Notes under the pieces: generated by a model
Seen by the model: only the letters and a program-made list of their open reading frames with translations
What the model was told of the DNA's origin: nothing
The model's database searches: none
Part shown: one piece after another, positions 34,741 to 44,590 of the stretch
Numbering within the stretch: position 1 is the first letter of the stretch
Layout: every line of letters begins with the position of its first letter
NCBI GenBank assembly: GCA_020636005.1
Contig: JACJYR010000001.1
Span: 1,560,001-1,624,000 of the forward strand
DNA: 64,000 nt
DNA from: Lewinellaceae bacterium
Lineage (GTDB): Bacteria > Bacteroidota > Bacteroidia > Chitinophagales > Saprospiraceae
Direction of reading: 5' to 3'
Program-made: the position numbers and the translations under genes

Positions 34741-37383
34741 ATGCGGTTAAAATATTTCTTAAAGATTTTGTTTTTTGCTGCCCCTTACCTTGCTTTTTCC
34801 CAGCAAAAAATAATTGATTTAAAAACAAAAAACGCCCCCCTCTCCAGCATCCTTGCTCAATTAGAAAATCAATACGGCTACCTTTTTTCCTATAAAGAAA
34901 GCGACGTAAAAAACATTACCATCACAGATGTGGCAAGTCCAGCAAATATTGACGCTTTCTTAAAATCTATTTTACAGGATACAGGGTTGGAATACGAAAT
35001 TATCAACGGCAATTATATTATCCTGAAAAAGGGGGATGTATATAAGGGCGATTTGACCAGTAAACAAGAAAACAATGGCTTTCAAATTTGCGGGTATGTA
35101 TTCGACAGCCTGACCCAAAAGCCCTTGCCCTACGCCAGTGTCTATCTCAAAAAGTCGCAGCAAGGTGATTATGCGGGCGATGACGGCAGGTTTAACTTCA
35201 AAAGTGATTTATCGGAAAAAGATACGGTAGTGGCGAGCTATGTGGGATATGCAGAAAAATATATCCCTGTTTCTTTTTTTATCGGCAATAGCTGTCCGAA
35301 AATAAAACTGAATTACGCCAATTACGAAATAGATTACATCGTCGTCACCGACTACCTCACGGACGGCATAGACCTGGCTGACAACGGCGCTGCTACCGTC
35401 CTCCGGCCAGAAAGGATTGGTGCATTGCCCGGCCAGGCTGAACCAGATGTATTTACTACCATCCAGTTTTTGCCGGGCATCAATGCGCCCAACGGCGGGG
35501 CATCCGACCTGTACGTGCGGGGCGGGGCTGCCGACCAGAACCTGATCCTGTGGGAGGGCATCCCCATTTACCATGCCTCCCATTATTTCGGGATGATTTC
35601 GGCTTTTAACCCCTATATTATTGACAAAATAAAGGTCTATCGGGGCGGCTTTGGCGCAGAATATGGCGGGCGGGCTTCCAGTGTGATTGATATGCAGTCT
35701 GCCGATTACAATGATTTGAATAAATCGGAATTTGGCGCAGGCATTAATTTTATCAATGCCTATACACATGGAAAATTAACCACTCAAAAAAAGAATGCCT
35801 CGCTGGTCTATTCCCTTCGCCGCTCCGTCTCCGAATTGTGGCGCTCACCGACTTTTGAAAATATCACCCAAAGAAACCAGCAAAGCATTATTGAAGGTAA
35901 TTTTGATTTCAGCAACCTGCCCCAGGGGGTACGCATTGCTGACGACTTTTATTTTCTGGACAGCCATGTAAAAGCAGCCGCCCGGCTTTCGCCAAAAGAT
36001 AAACTGTCCGCTGCTTTTTTTTATGGCAAAAATGACTTCGACAATGACATCACCGACCTACAAAAAAAGGAAAAACAAATAGACATACTGGATTTAAAGA
36101 GCAATGGCCTCAGTGCTGCCTATGAACGGGAGTGGTCGCCCCGTTTTTCCAGCAAATTGCTGGCTGTCCATACGCTGTACGACTACGGGTATCAATATGA
36201 GATTGACCAATTGGACATCCCCCCTCCCGTCAATCGTTTTGGCAACAAAAACAACCGCCTGCAGGAGCGGCAATTACACTTTTCCAATCATTATACCACA
36301 TCCAATAAACAGCAAATTAAGTTCGGCTATCAGCATACCAGCACTGCTGTAAAATACCAAATAAAGCACGAATCCAATTCGGCATTATTGGCCAATGAAT
36401 TCGCCGACGTATCCGCCAAAATTGAGGCGCTATATGTAGAATATGAAAGTCCGCAGAGCAAAAATATCGGCTTTGATGCGGGTTTGAGGTATAGTTATTT
36501 TGGAGAATTAAACCGTCATTATTTAGCACCCCGGCTGCGTTTGTGGTACAATATGACCGGCCATATTAGCTGGCAGGGCAACCTCGGCAGGTATTACCAA
36601 TATACCAGCCAATTGGTACAATTCCGGGGCGATTTTCTGGGAATTGATACGCCAATATGGGTGCTGTCCGACGACATGGGCGTTCCTGTGATCGACGCCA
36701 CGCAATACCAGCTTGGCGTTATTTTCAATAAAAATGCCTGGGTAATAGATGTGCAGGCATATATCAAGAAAATTGACGGCCTATCGTCGTTGGCAACGGC
36801 ATTTAACGCAGGGCCGACACAGATTAAACCCGGCTCCTCCTCGTCCAGGGGAATTGATATTTTGGTGAAAAAGCGCTGGAATAACTTCAGGGCCTGGGCC
36901 AGTTATTCCTTCAGTAAAGCCACCTATCAATTTCCTACTTTTATTTACCCCGAATTTTCTGCGCCATTCGACCAGCGCCATGGTTTGGACTTGGCCACGC
37001 AATGGTCTGCAGGCCATTTTGAACTGGCGCTCGGCTTCAATATTTGCTCCGGCACGCCCTATTCCATTATGTCCGATTTTGAATATGTGCCCGGCAATAT
37101 GGGCCACTTACTGACCGTACCGATTTATGAAAGTTATTACGAAAACCACCTCCAAATACAGCACCATCTCGACGCTTCTGCACTGTATAAATTCGGAGAA
37201 AAAAGACATAAAAAACTACACGGCGTCATTGGTATTTCCATTTTCAATATTTACAACCAGAAGAACATTTACAGCCGGGAATATTTTATCGGAAAAACAC
37301 CCGATGGCACGGACGAAATCAAGGTCAATGATTACGAAGGCTTGGGATTTACGCCGAATGCGGTGATCAGGGTGGAGTGGTGA
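34741..37383 (+). CDS. FecA-like TonB-dependent receptor with STN signalling domain
   Basis: An 880-residue outer-membrane receptor. Signal peptide (~1-20); STN signalling domain (~25-98, LSSILAQLENQYGYLFSYK); carboxypeptidase-regulatory beta-sandwich (~112-185); plug (~220-330) with DLYVRGGAADQNLILWEG and VYRGGFGAEYGGRASSV; then a 22-strand barrel to the C-terminal strand ending in IRVEW. The STN domain and the sigma/FecR genes upstream show it both imports a ligand and induces its own synthesis. No SusD partner follows, so the ligand is more likely a metal complex or a small substrate than a polysaccharide. Confidence 0.93.
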   Translation: MRLKYFLKILFFAAPYLAFSQQKIIDLKTKNAPLSSILAQLENQYGYLFSYKESDVKNITITDVASPANIDAFLKSILQDTGLEYEIINGNYIILKKGDVYKGDLTSKQENNGFQICGYVFDSLTQKPLPYASVYLKKSQQGDYAGDDGRFNFKSDLSEKDTVVASYVGYAEKYIPVSFFIGNSCPKIKLNYANYEIDYIVVTDYLTDGIDLADNGAATVLRPERIGALPGQAEPDVFTTIQFLPGINAPNGGASDLYVRGGAADQNLILWEGIPIYHASHYFGMISAFNPYIIDKIKVYRGGFGAEYGGRASSVIDMQSADYNDLNKSEFGAGINFINAYTHGKLTTQKKNASLVYSLRRSVSELWRSPTFENITQRNQQSIIEGNFDFSNLPQGVRIADDFYFLDSHVKAAARLSPKDKLSAAFFYGKNDFDNDITDLQKKEKQIDILDLKSNGLSAAYEREWSPRFSSKLLAVHTLYDYGYQYEIDQLDIPPPVNRFGNKNNRLQERQLHFSNHYTTSNKQQIKFGYQHTSTAVKYQIKHESNSALLANEFADVSAKIEALYVEYESPQSKNIGFDAGLRYSYFGELNRHYLAPRLRLWYNMTGHISWQGNLGRYYQYTSQLVQFRGDFLGIDTPIWVLSDDMGVPVIDATQYQLGVIFNKNAWVIDVQAYIKKIDGLSSLATAFNAGPTQIKPGSSSSRGIDILVKKRWNNFRAWASYSFSKATYQFPTFIYPEFSAPFDQRHGLDLATQWSAGHFELALGFNICSGTPYSIMSDFEYVPGNMGHLLTVPIYESYYENHLQIQHHLDASALYKFGEKRHKKLHGVIGISIFNIYNQKNIYSREYFIGKTPDGTDEIKVNDYEGLGFTPNAVIRVEW

Positions 37384-37418
37384 GTTGGTGGAGAAGTTGT
37401 AATTGAATATTTTATTGA

Positions 37419-37916
37419 AGGTGGATTTCCAGGGACAGAAAAAACACGGCCCGATGGCAGGTCGCCTTCGAGTGCCTCGACAACTGCCCGAATCCCGTGT
37501 TGGTGGATGGGCTGGCCAATGGCAACCACTATGTCCAGGTAAAATTGATTGACGCTGGCTGGGGCGAAACCTGCTACCTGGAGCAGACGGTGAATGTGAG
37601 CAGGTTCGGAGGCAGCAACACCAATGCACTGGTTTTCAAGAACAAGCGCCAGCGCCTCGCCTTCAATAAAATCTACCCGAACCCGGCACAGTACCTCGTC
37701 ACGCTGGAGGTTTACTCCAAAGAAGACCAACCCGCCGTTTTTGACTTTTACGACCAGATGGGCCGTGCCGTCCATCAGGTGGAAATGGAGTTGAAAAAAG
37801 GCAGGAACGAGTTGATGCTGTTCGTGGGCGACTGGAAATCAGGCACTTACAATGTCATTGGCAGGGGAGAGGATGGGCTGCCGGCTTACGGGCGCTTTAT
37901 GAAAGTTAGGGAATAG
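37419..37916 (+). pseudogene. 3' remnant of a T9SS-sorted secreted protein
   Basis: The frame is open from 37419 without a start: WQVAFECLDNCPNPVLVDGLANGNHYVQVKLIDAGW-type text (split here at 37450-37560), then a T9SS type-A sorting domain beginning IYPNPAQYLVTLEV (about 37670) and ending YGRFMKVRE. No signal peptide or upstream domain is present, and a stop lies in frame at 37416. It is the tail of a surface protein whose front was lost. Confidence 0.6.
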
Positions 37917-38385
37917 AAAAAGAAGTACTGGTTAACAAGGTGAGGCAGTAACATCAACCAAGTTACTGCCTCACTGTAACATTTTACCCCAGCATCGCCT
38001 TATCCGATATAAAAGGCTTCTCGTACACCCGCTTGCCGGTGGCCTTGTAGGGGGCATTTGCGAACGCTCCATTCGGCACATATATGATAGAATGGTGATT
38101 TGCCCGGAATGGGGGCCATTGTCCGGGCGGAGCGATGCCCGGACAATCCGCAGGGCGGGGCCGCCCATCCACCGGACGGCGCTACGGCCGGTAAGGATTG
38201 TTTAATTTACATTGTAGCTTGGCATATAGAATTGACGATAAAACAAACTAAATTAGGGGTTTGTCTAAAGTAACAAAGGAGCATTAACCTGCAGGAACGC
38301 AAAAAATTGCAACTGGCCTTTGCCTGAAAGCTTGCTGAAAATCAGGTTCTTATGTACCTATTCTTCACGAACAAAAACCCACTCG
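37917..38385. other. Gap with hairpins and a minus-strand gene remnant
   Basis: GTGAGGCAGTAAC (37940-37952) and GTTACTGCCTCAC (37962-37974) make a 13-bp stem, probably a terminator. From 37984 to about 38090 the minus strand reads YVPNGAFANAPYKATGKR then VYEKPFISDKAMLG-stop, which looks like the true end of a lost gene. ATTGTCCGGGC (38118-38128) pairs with GCCCGGACAAT (38137-38147) as a REP-like palindrome. No intact gene. Confidence 0.45.
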
Positions 38386-38736
38386 ATGCCCGAATTTTTG
38401 CACGAAGGAAAACTCTACTACAACCCCGTCGAATTTGCAATGGCCCGCATCGGCGGCACCTGGAAGATGCCCATCCTCTGGCGGATGAAAGACGGGAAGG
38501 TGCTGCGTTATGGCGAACTGAAAAAAGCCATCCCCAAGATCACGGACAAAATGCTGACAACCCAACTGCGGGAACTGGAGGCGCATGGCTTTGTCCATCG
38601 GAAGGTTTATGCCGTCGTGCCCCCAAAGACAGAATACGCTCTGACGGAGCGGGGGCAACGAGCAATTGCCATCATCAACCTGGTACGGGAATATGGACTG
38701 GAACTGATGGCAGAAGAAGGGCTTGGTGGGAAGTGA
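38386..38736 (+). CDS. HxlR-family transcriptional regulator
   Basis: A 116-residue winged helix-turn-helix protein of the HxlR (DUF24/MarR-like) family: IGGTWKMPILWRM starts the fold, LKKAIPKITDKMLTTQLRELEAHG is the recognition helix, and KTEYALTERGQRA the wing. Such proteins sense quinones, aldehydes or redox change through a Cys, but here there is none near the usual N-terminal position. The ATG at 38386 removes 22 non-family residues of the longer frame. Confidence 0.92.
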   Translation: MPEFLHEGKLYYNPVEFAMARIGGTWKMPILWRMKDGKVLRYGELKKAIPKITDKMLTTQLRELEAHGFVHRKVYAVVPPKTEYALTERGQRAIAIINLVREYGLELMAEEGLGGK

Positions 38737-38739
38737 TTT

Positions 38740-39174
38740 TTAAAGCCAGCGAATGTTCTCCGCTTTTAAAGTGGCGCACACGGGCCCACCTTTTTTATCC
38801 GTCAAAAAAACTTCGGTGGCAATGGGCTTCTGTGCGGCAATAGCTGCTTGAATACGCTCCCAGGTGAGGTGTTGCAATTTGATTTTCCCCCTTCGGAACA
38901 TGGTTTTCCCCCATTCCTCTTTTTCAAACCAAACGAGGTAGAGAAACCGGTCGCCCAATTTGCCATGCACAAATTCACCTGAAAAATCTGGCCTTCCTTC
39001 TTTGTCTTCTTTTATAAAAATGGGCAGGTTAAAAACTTTGGAAACCGTAGCGCACGACGTTTCCTCGACTGTTTCTTTGCCCTTTTGAATGCCGAGATGC
39101 ACGTTGGAAAAAGTGCCGAAAGCTTTGCCGGGAAAGGCTTTGCAATGTAGTTGGATGGTGATTTCTTTTTTCAT
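38740..39174 (-). CDS. DUF5990 family protein
   Basis: A 144-residue protein with the DUF5990 pattern: HLGIQKGKE near the N-terminus, then GRPDFSGEFVHGKLGDRFLYL and HLTWERIQAAI. The role of the family is unknown. It is convergent with the HxlR gene, 3 bases between stops. The ATG at 39174 is preferred to a start 9 codons earlier. Confidence 0.65.
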   Translation of the reverse strand: MKKEITIQLHCKAFPGKAFGTFSNVHLGIQKGKETVEETSCATVSKVFNLPIFIKEDKEGRPDFSGEFVHGKLGDRFLYLVWFEKEEWGKTMFRRGKIKLQHLTWERIQAAIAAQKPIATEVFLTDKKGGPVCATLKAENIRWL

Positions 39175-39416
39175 GCAAGCTAAATTTATGCTTAGGCACA
39201 AAGTTTACTGTTTTCCGTTTTCCGGTCAATTGCTTCTCTTTGCAAACTTCAAGTTTTGGTAGTATTATCCAAAGTGTTGATGGCTGTTGGCCGTTAGCTG
39301 TTGGCAATTGGCTTTAATTGACCTTGACGGAAAGCTAATCGCTAAAAGCCCTAAAACATATCAACACTTCCAGAAGTGCTACCCAAGGTTTTACTATAAA
39401 AACAAAACTGCCAGCC

Positions 39417-40877
39417 ATGCGCCAGAAAATAGAACAGCTCGCCCAAGCCTCCCAACAACTCGAACCCACACCGCCCCAGCGCCAATCCTGGGACGAATCG
39501 GTGCGGGCCTACGCCCATGATTTTATTGACCATCTGCCAGGAAAAAAAACCTTCCAAATGCCCGAAAACCCAGCGGCGGGCATCCTCGATTTCCCCTTCG
39601 GCGAACCAAAACCGATGGGAGAAATACTGGCCGTTTTAAAAAACAACCTCCCCAATGCAGGTATCAACCCGGCCTCGGGCGGCCACCTCGGCTACATCCC
39701 CGGCGGCGGCATCTATCCCGGCGCCCTGGGCGACTACTTGGCGGCAGTGACGAACGAATATGCAGGCATCTACTTTGCCGGCCCCGGTGCCGTGCGCATC
39801 GAAAACATGCTCATCCGCTGGATGTGCGGACTGATTGGCTACCCGGAAACGGCGCTTGGCAACCTCGCCAGCGGCGGCTCCATCGCCAACCTGATTGCTT
39901 TCGTCACGGCCAGGGATTTCAAAAAAATAACCTCCGAAAAAATCCGGCAGTCGGTCATTTACCTCACGGAGCAGGTACACCACTGCGTACACAAAGCCAT
40001 CCGCATCGGCGGCATGGCGGAGGCCATTGTGCGCACCGTGCCGATGGACGGCCACTTCCGGATGGACGCCGGAAAACTGGCGGAAATGGTGGCCAACGAC
40101 ATAGCTGCTGGCCTGAACCCCTTCCTCGTCGTCGCCTCTGCAGGCACCACCGACACGGGTGCCATGGATCCTTTGGACAACATCGCCGACGTCTGCGGGC
40201 AGCACGGCCTGTGGTTCCATGTGGATGCGGCCTACGGCGGGTTTTTCCTCCTGGCCGATGTCGAAAACCCGGATGGCACGACCGTCCAACAATCTTTCAA
40301 AGGCATCGAACGCTCGGACTCGGTGGCCATTGACCCGCACAAAGGCTTGTTCCTCGCCTATGGCCTGGGGGCTGTTTTGATAAAAAACGTAAAGGCCCAG
40401 ATGGAAAGCCACTACTACCGGGCGAACTACATGCAGGATACGTTCAGCGCCACCGAAGAACCCAGCCCCGCTGACCTTTCCCCCGAACTCACCAAGCACT
40501 GGCGGGGCCTGCGCATGTGGCTGCCGCTGCAACTGTACGGCATCGAGCCGTTTAAGGCAGCGCTGGAAGAGAAGATTTTACTTTGCCGTTATTTTTATAG
40601 TGAAATACAAAAACTGGGCTTCGAGGTGGGGCCGTACCCTGACCTCTCCGTTTGCACCTACCGCTTTGTTCCAATATCAGGGGATACCAATGATTTCAAC
40701 CTGCGGCTGGTGGAATATGTACAGCGGGACGGGCGCATTTTTGTATCCTCTACCAGCATCGGCGGGCAGGTGTGGATACGGCTGGCGGTGCTGTGTTTCA
40801 GGACGCATTTGCGGGAGGTTGATATGCTGCTGGGGATTTTTAAGGAAGGGGTGGAGAAATTGATTCCAAGGAAATAG
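39417..40877 (+). CDS. PLP-dependent group II decarboxylase
   Basis: A 486-residue PLP enzyme of the aromatic-L-amino-acid/glutamate decarboxylase family. NLASGGSIANL binds the phosphate. The cofactor Asp/His region is FHVDAAYGGF, and the PLP lysine is in AIDPHKGLF. The substrate cannot be fixed from these motifs; tryptophan-, tyrosine- and glutamate-type enzymes share them. Full length. Monocistronic. Confidence 0.9.
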   Translation: MRQKIEQLAQASQQLEPTPPQRQSWDESVRAYAHDFIDHLPGKKTFQMPENPAAGILDFPFGEPKPMGEILAVLKNNLPNAGINPASGGHLGYIPGGGIYPGALGDYLAAVTNEYAGIYFAGPGAVRIENMLIRWMCGLIGYPETALGNLASGGSIANLIAFVTARDFKKITSEKIRQSVIYLTEQVHHCVHKAIRIGGMAEAIVRTVPMDGHFRMDAGKLAEMVANDIAAGLNPFLVVASAGTTDTGAMDPLDNIADVCGQHGLWFHVDAAYGGFFLLADVENPDGTTVQQSFKGIERSDSVAIDPHKGLFLAYGLGAVLIKNVKAQMESHYYRANYMQDTFSATEEPSPADLSPELTKHWRGLRMWLPLQLYGIEPFKAALEEKILLCRYFYSEIQKLGFEVGPYPDLSVCTYRFVPISGDTNDFNLRLVEYVQRDGRIFVSSTSIGGQVWIRLAVLCFRTHLREVDMLLGIFKEGVEKLIPRK

Positions 40878-41273
40878 CCGTTACATTGTTGTGAGCAAGT
40901 TGCCACTCGCTCCGCTGGTGAAATTGTTCCATCATTGTCAAATCAGGCTGACCTATGCTTTCGTAGCCATCGGGAATTTGACATTTTTCCTTCGATCCTA
41001 ACTTCCAAACAAAGTAATAACCGATGCAGCAGTACTTCCTGTCGAAGGTAAATGAATCGTGATTAAACAGCCCCGGACATCATTGACTGTATATATATTA
41101 GAAGTTAGTTATGAAAACATCTGGGCATTGGTAAAACCCGATACGGCATCAGGTATGATGATGCCTCCCGTGCCATCCTGGTTGCAGGCGCTTATGGTCG
41201 CACTATCTAAGGTAAAGGTAGGTTCTCCAACGTCCACCAAATCATGATACAATCCAGCAGGCCCCCCGCCTTT
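40878..41273 (-). pseudogene. Decayed gene remnants on the minus strand
   Basis: Directly after the flippase TGA the same minus-strand frame runs open to a stop at about 41125 with a plausible secreted-protein text (GEPTFTLDSATISACNQD, GTGGIIIPDAVSGFTN). Near 40890-41050 another minus frame reads RKYCCIGYYFVWKLGSKE. Neither has a start. They look like scraps of a surface protein. Nothing else is seen in this 396-base gap. Confidence 0.35.
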
Positions 41274-42734
41274 TCACTTCCTCACCTTCCCCGCCCGCAA
41301 TAACCGCCGCCAATCCTCTTCCTCCACCATCCCTGTCGCCCTCGCCAGCACCAGGTACACCAGCAGGTAAGCCACCGCCAGCACGAAAAACCCTGCTGCC
41401 GCCGGCAATTCCACCATGTATTTTAAAATAAAAACCGGCACGGCGGCCAGCGCTGCCACGCCGAGCGCCTTCCCGTAAAACGCAAACGGGAACACTTCTG
41501 AGAATTTGATTTTCAGCAACCGCCGTATGCAGTCGAGGGCGTACCACCAGGTGAAGGTGTTGGCGATGAGCGAGGCCAGCGGCGGCCCGGCGATGCCCAG
41601 CCACAGCACGAGCGGAATGGACAGCACGGCGTTGATCACGAACAGGTAAATGGCGGCGTAGGTGATCTCCCGGGTGCTGCCGAGCGCCTTTTGCATGTTG
41701 CTGTAGGAGGCCACCCGTTGCAGCAGGATGAGGGTGTAAATGCGGAACGGGACGACCGCACCGGCGTAGTTTTCCGGGAAGAGCAGGGCGATGAACTCCT
41801 CCGCCGCCACGATAAACACCATGACCAGCGGCAGCACGATGACGGTGACTTTGCGGATGCTTTTGTACCAAAGTGCCAGCAGCGGCCCCCGCTCCTCCCG
41901 CAGGTGGTGGCCGATGAGCTGCGGCATCATCACCGAGGCGATGGAGTAGGCGATGGTCGGGATGATCGGGATTTCGTAGGCCCCGGCGGTGTAGATGGCG
42001 AAGGTGGCAGGCAGGAACCACTGCACGATGTACTTGTCCACCTGCCGGTTGAGGCCCCAGAAAATCTGGGCGAGGCTGAGCGGCACGGAGTAGGTGAAAA
42101 GTTCCCGCACCGTGCCGGGCGGCAGCGGCTCCGCCGTTTCATGTTTAAATAATTTAAAAAACACACCCCCGCTGACAGCCAGCCGCAGCACGCCGTACAC
42201 CAGCAGCCCCCAGGTGATGCCCGCCACGGGGTTGGGCAGCAGCAGCGGTATGGTCATGGCGGCGAACTGCGTCATTCCGATGAAAAGGTTAAGCCAGGCC
42301 GCCCCCTTTGCCCGGTCGAGGGCGATGAGGATGTTGGGCAGGGGCAGGGTGGGCAGTTCGAAGAGGAGCAGCCCCATCAGCGCCCAGATGAGCAGGCGCA
42401 CGTCGCCGAAGCCCTCCCTCGTGGCGCCCACCCAGGCGATGGCCAGCATGACGGCGGCCCCGGCCAGGCTGAGCCACAGCAGCGAGCGCCCTATGAGCAG
42501 GGCGACGCCCTTTCGGAGGCTGGGGTTCAGTTTTTCAAAAAAATAAAAAACGCTGTCGGGCAGGCCGAGCTGGCCAAAGGTTTGGGCGGTGCCGTAGATG
42601 GTGAGCAGGTAAAAAACGATGCCCGCCTGCTTTTCCGTCAGGCTGTGGGTGAGCACGACCACGGCCATCAGCTGCGCCAGGATGGTGACGGCCCGGCTGA
42701 CGGTGAAGATGCCTGCCTTGCGGGCGAGGCTCAT
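41274..42734 (-). CDS. Polysaccharide/lipid flippase (MOP superfamily)
   Basis: A 486-residue membrane protein with about 14 hydrophobic segments, of the Wzx/PST (polysaccharide synthase, MATE-like) type. It should flip lipid-linked glycans across the inner membrane. I use the ATG at 42734 (MSLARKAGIFTVSRAV), which starts the first helix; the frame upstream adds 67 atypical residues. No glycosyltransferases are adjacent, so the exported glycan is unknown. GC-rich, host-like. Confidence 0.85.
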   Translation of the reverse strand: MSLARKAGIFTVSRAVTILAQLMAVVVLTHSLTEKQAGIVFYLLTIYGTAQTFGQLGLPDSVFYFFEKLNPSLRKGVALLIGRSLLWLSLAGAAVMLAIAWVGATREGFGDVRLLIWALMGLLLFELPTLPLPNILIALDRAKGAAWLNLFIGMTQFAAMTIPLLLPNPVAGITWGLLVYGVLRLAVSGGVFFKLFKHETAEPLPPGTVRELFTYSVPLSLAQIFWGLNRQVDKYIVQWFLPATFAIYTAGAYEIPIIPTIAYSIASVMMPQLIGHHLREERGPLLALWYKSIRKVTVIVLPLVMVFIVAAEEFIALLFPENYAGAVVPFRIYTLILLQRVASYSNMQKALGSTREITYAAIYLFVINAVLSIPLVLWLGIAGPPLASLIANTFTWWYALDCIRRLLKIKFSEVFPFAFYGKALGVAALAAVPVFILKYMVELPAAAGFFVLAVAYLLVYLVLARATGMVEEEDWRRLLRAGKVRK

Positions 42735-42903
42735 CGGCTTTTTACCTGGTGCTTTATTTTCTTCCAAGAAGAGTTTACAACAGTTTAATTGAGCGCAAAG
42801 GTTTGCCAAAGTTTTGGGATTGGCCAAACTTATTGAAGCAGAGAATGAAGGAGGGAAGCGTTTCGGATATTTACCGTATTTTTGGCAACGTAAATATTTT
42901 TTT

Positions 42904-43389
42904 ATGCTAAAAGAAAAATTCACGGAGGAATACAAAGCTACTGATTACGAAACAGAACGCAACAAACCTATGCCATCCTTTAACCATGGATCCATCCAGG
43001 CCAACCTCATTATCCTGTTGGCAGCTTTTCGTAGCAAATACAGGCCAGTTTCAGAACTCAGCCTCGAACTTTCAGATTGGCCCAGCGTTCCCGACGTCTC
43101 GCTTTACCCTTGGAAAGAACTGGATACAATGCACGACCAGATCAAAGTGTCGGAGCCGCCTTTGTGCGTCATGGAAATCCTTTCCCCAACCCAAAGCCTT
43201 GCCGACTTGTTGGCCAAGGCCCATAGTTATTTCGGGCATGGCGTCCAGTCATGCTGGCTGGTGCTACCTGGCCTCGACAATGTCTATGTTTTTTCCTCTC
43301 CGGATGAGTACGAGATTTTTAAAATGGGTGAAAAATTGCAAGACAAGAAGTTGGGGATTGAGTTCGACGTAAATGGCATTTTTGAGTAA
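42904..43389 (+). CDS. Uma2-family PD-(D/E)xK nuclease-like protein
   Basis: A 161-residue Uma2/DUF820 protein of the PD-(D/E)xK fold. The Asp of VPDVSLYPW and the Glu of CVMEILSPTQS form the core, and the Lys in LLAKAHSYF is a distal family residue. Uma2 proteins are abundant in Cyanobacteria and Bacteroidota, often mobile, of unknown role. The ATG at 42904 is preferred to a non-ATG start 30 codons earlier. It is divergent from the flippase. Confidence 0.82.
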   Translation: MLKEKFTEEYKATDYETERNKPMPSFNHGSIQANLIILLAAFRSKYRPVSELSLELSDWPSVPDVSLYPWKELDTMHDQIKVSEPPLCVMEILSPTQSLADLLAKAHSYFGHGVQSCWLVLPGLDNVYVFSSPDEYEIFKMGEKLQDKKLGIEFDVNGIFE

Positions 43390-43430
43390 AACAATTGCCT
43401 TCACAAAACCCCTCGTTTATCCTCCATTGT

Positions 43431-44129
43431 TCAAAGATCCCCCAACTGCGGTCTTACCACTATCTCTTCCACAACTGCCGAAGGGCTCATTTGCCAGGCG
43501 CTCCAAATTGCAATAGCAATGTCTTCGGCCTCCATCAGGCGGCTGTGCGGCAGGTCAACGCCCCCCCAACTGTCCGACCAGGTAGCACCGGGCAGGACTG
43601 CCGTCACCTTGATGCCTTTTGTTTTCAGTTCTTCCCGCAGCACTTTGGAGAAGCCCAGCAGGGCAAACTTGGAAATGCTGTACGAGCCGCCGTTCGGGTA
43701 AGCGGTGATGCTGGCGATGGAGCACATGTTGAAAATGTGGCCACTGCCCTGCTGGAGCATGGCGGGCAGCATGGCACGGGTGAAGTGGTAGGCCGAGTAG
43801 AGGTTGGTTTCGATTTGGAATTCCAGTTGGCCGTCGGGTTCCTGGGTGATTTCGCCAGGCATGAAAATACCTGCATTGTTGACCAGCACATCCACGCTGC
43901 CCCATTGTTTTTTGACGAAATCGGCGAAGGCGATCACGTCCGCTTTTTTGCTCATGTCGGTGGCACGTGTGAGCACCTGCACACCATATTTATCTTGGAG
44001 TTCTTTTTTGAAAATGGCCAAATCGGCCTCTGTGCGGGCGCAGATGGCGAGGTCGAAGCTGTTGGCGGCGAATTTTTCGGCGATGGCCCGGCCTATGCCT
44101 TTGGTTGCGCCGGTGATGGTGATTTTCAT
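43431..44129 (-). CDS. Short-chain dehydrogenase/reductase
   Basis: A 232-residue classical SDR. TGATKGIG (6-13) binds NAD(P), NNAG stabilises the core, and Ser/Tyr/Lys of the active site are in CSIASI...YSISKF. It should oxidise or reduce a hydroxy/keto substrate that cannot be named. The ATG at 44129 gives the exact family N-terminus. Its start is 31 bases from the ISKra4-like remnant. Confidence 0.92.
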   Translation of the reverse strand: MKITITGATKGIGRAIAEKFAANSFDLAICARTEADLAIFKKELQDKYGVQVLTRATDMSKKADVIAFADFVKKQWGSVDVLVNNAGIFMPGEITQEPDGQLEFQIETNLYSAYHFTRAMLPAMLQQGSGHIFNMCSIASITAYPNGGSYSISKFALLGFSKVLREELKTKGIKVTAVLPGATWSDSWGGVDLPHSRLMEAEDIAIAIWSAWQMSPSAVVEEIVVRPQLGDL

Positions 44130-44217
44130 GGTAGGTATTGTGAATTTATTACAACGTGAGGGGGTGTAAATCAAATTGTCGCATTTAAGTAACGCTTAAA
44201 AAACAAATTCCGAAACT

Positions 44218-44250
44218 ACGTTTACTAAACCTTGAAGGTTTAGTAAACGT
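44218..44250. terminator. Perfect 14-bp hairpin inside the IS remnant
   Basis: ACGTTTACTAAACC and GGTTTAGTAAACGT pair across TTGAA. It may stop transcription at the IS edge. Confidence 0.5.
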
Positions 44251-44286
44251 GCGCCTCAACTTTTGGAAGTTATTTTTTAAACAGTA

Positions 44287-44544
44287 CTAAGCAGCCATTT
44301 TACTAGATTTAAGGCAGATGGTATCAACTACTTTGTCCCATTTATTGCTCATAAAACACGCCCTGAGATTGAGTATGGGTTGTGCTCCGGTATTCCACCT
44401 TTGCCCGCTCAGGCGCAGCCGTTTTTGAATGACCGTTCGATGGGCAGATTCTATCATGCCGGAGCCGATGTACCAGCCCTGCTTTTTGTAATGGGCGTAG
44501 TCCAGTAGAAATTGTTCTTTTGTCATAGTTGTGTTTTGATACAA
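44287..44544 (-). pseudogene. ISKra4-family transposase, C-terminal fragment
   Basis: Eighty-five codons: GWYIGSGMIESAHRTVIQKRL and RLSGQRWNTGAQ are typical of the C-terminal catalytic part of ISKra4-type transposases. The N-terminal two thirds are missing. It lies within the paired inverted repeats, so it is a deletion derivative. Confidence 0.75.
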
Positions 44545-44590
44545 AGTTACATGCTTTGCAAATCACACTGCGACAAATTGATTTACACCC

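Noticed and set aside
37971..38168. 65-codon minus-strand frame
   Set aside because: It reads through the palindrome; only the neighbouring frame ending at 37984 looks like real coding text.
41059..41247. 62-codon plus-strand frame
   Set aside because: The minus strand of the same DNA carries the more protein-like remnant, and there is no promoter or family match.
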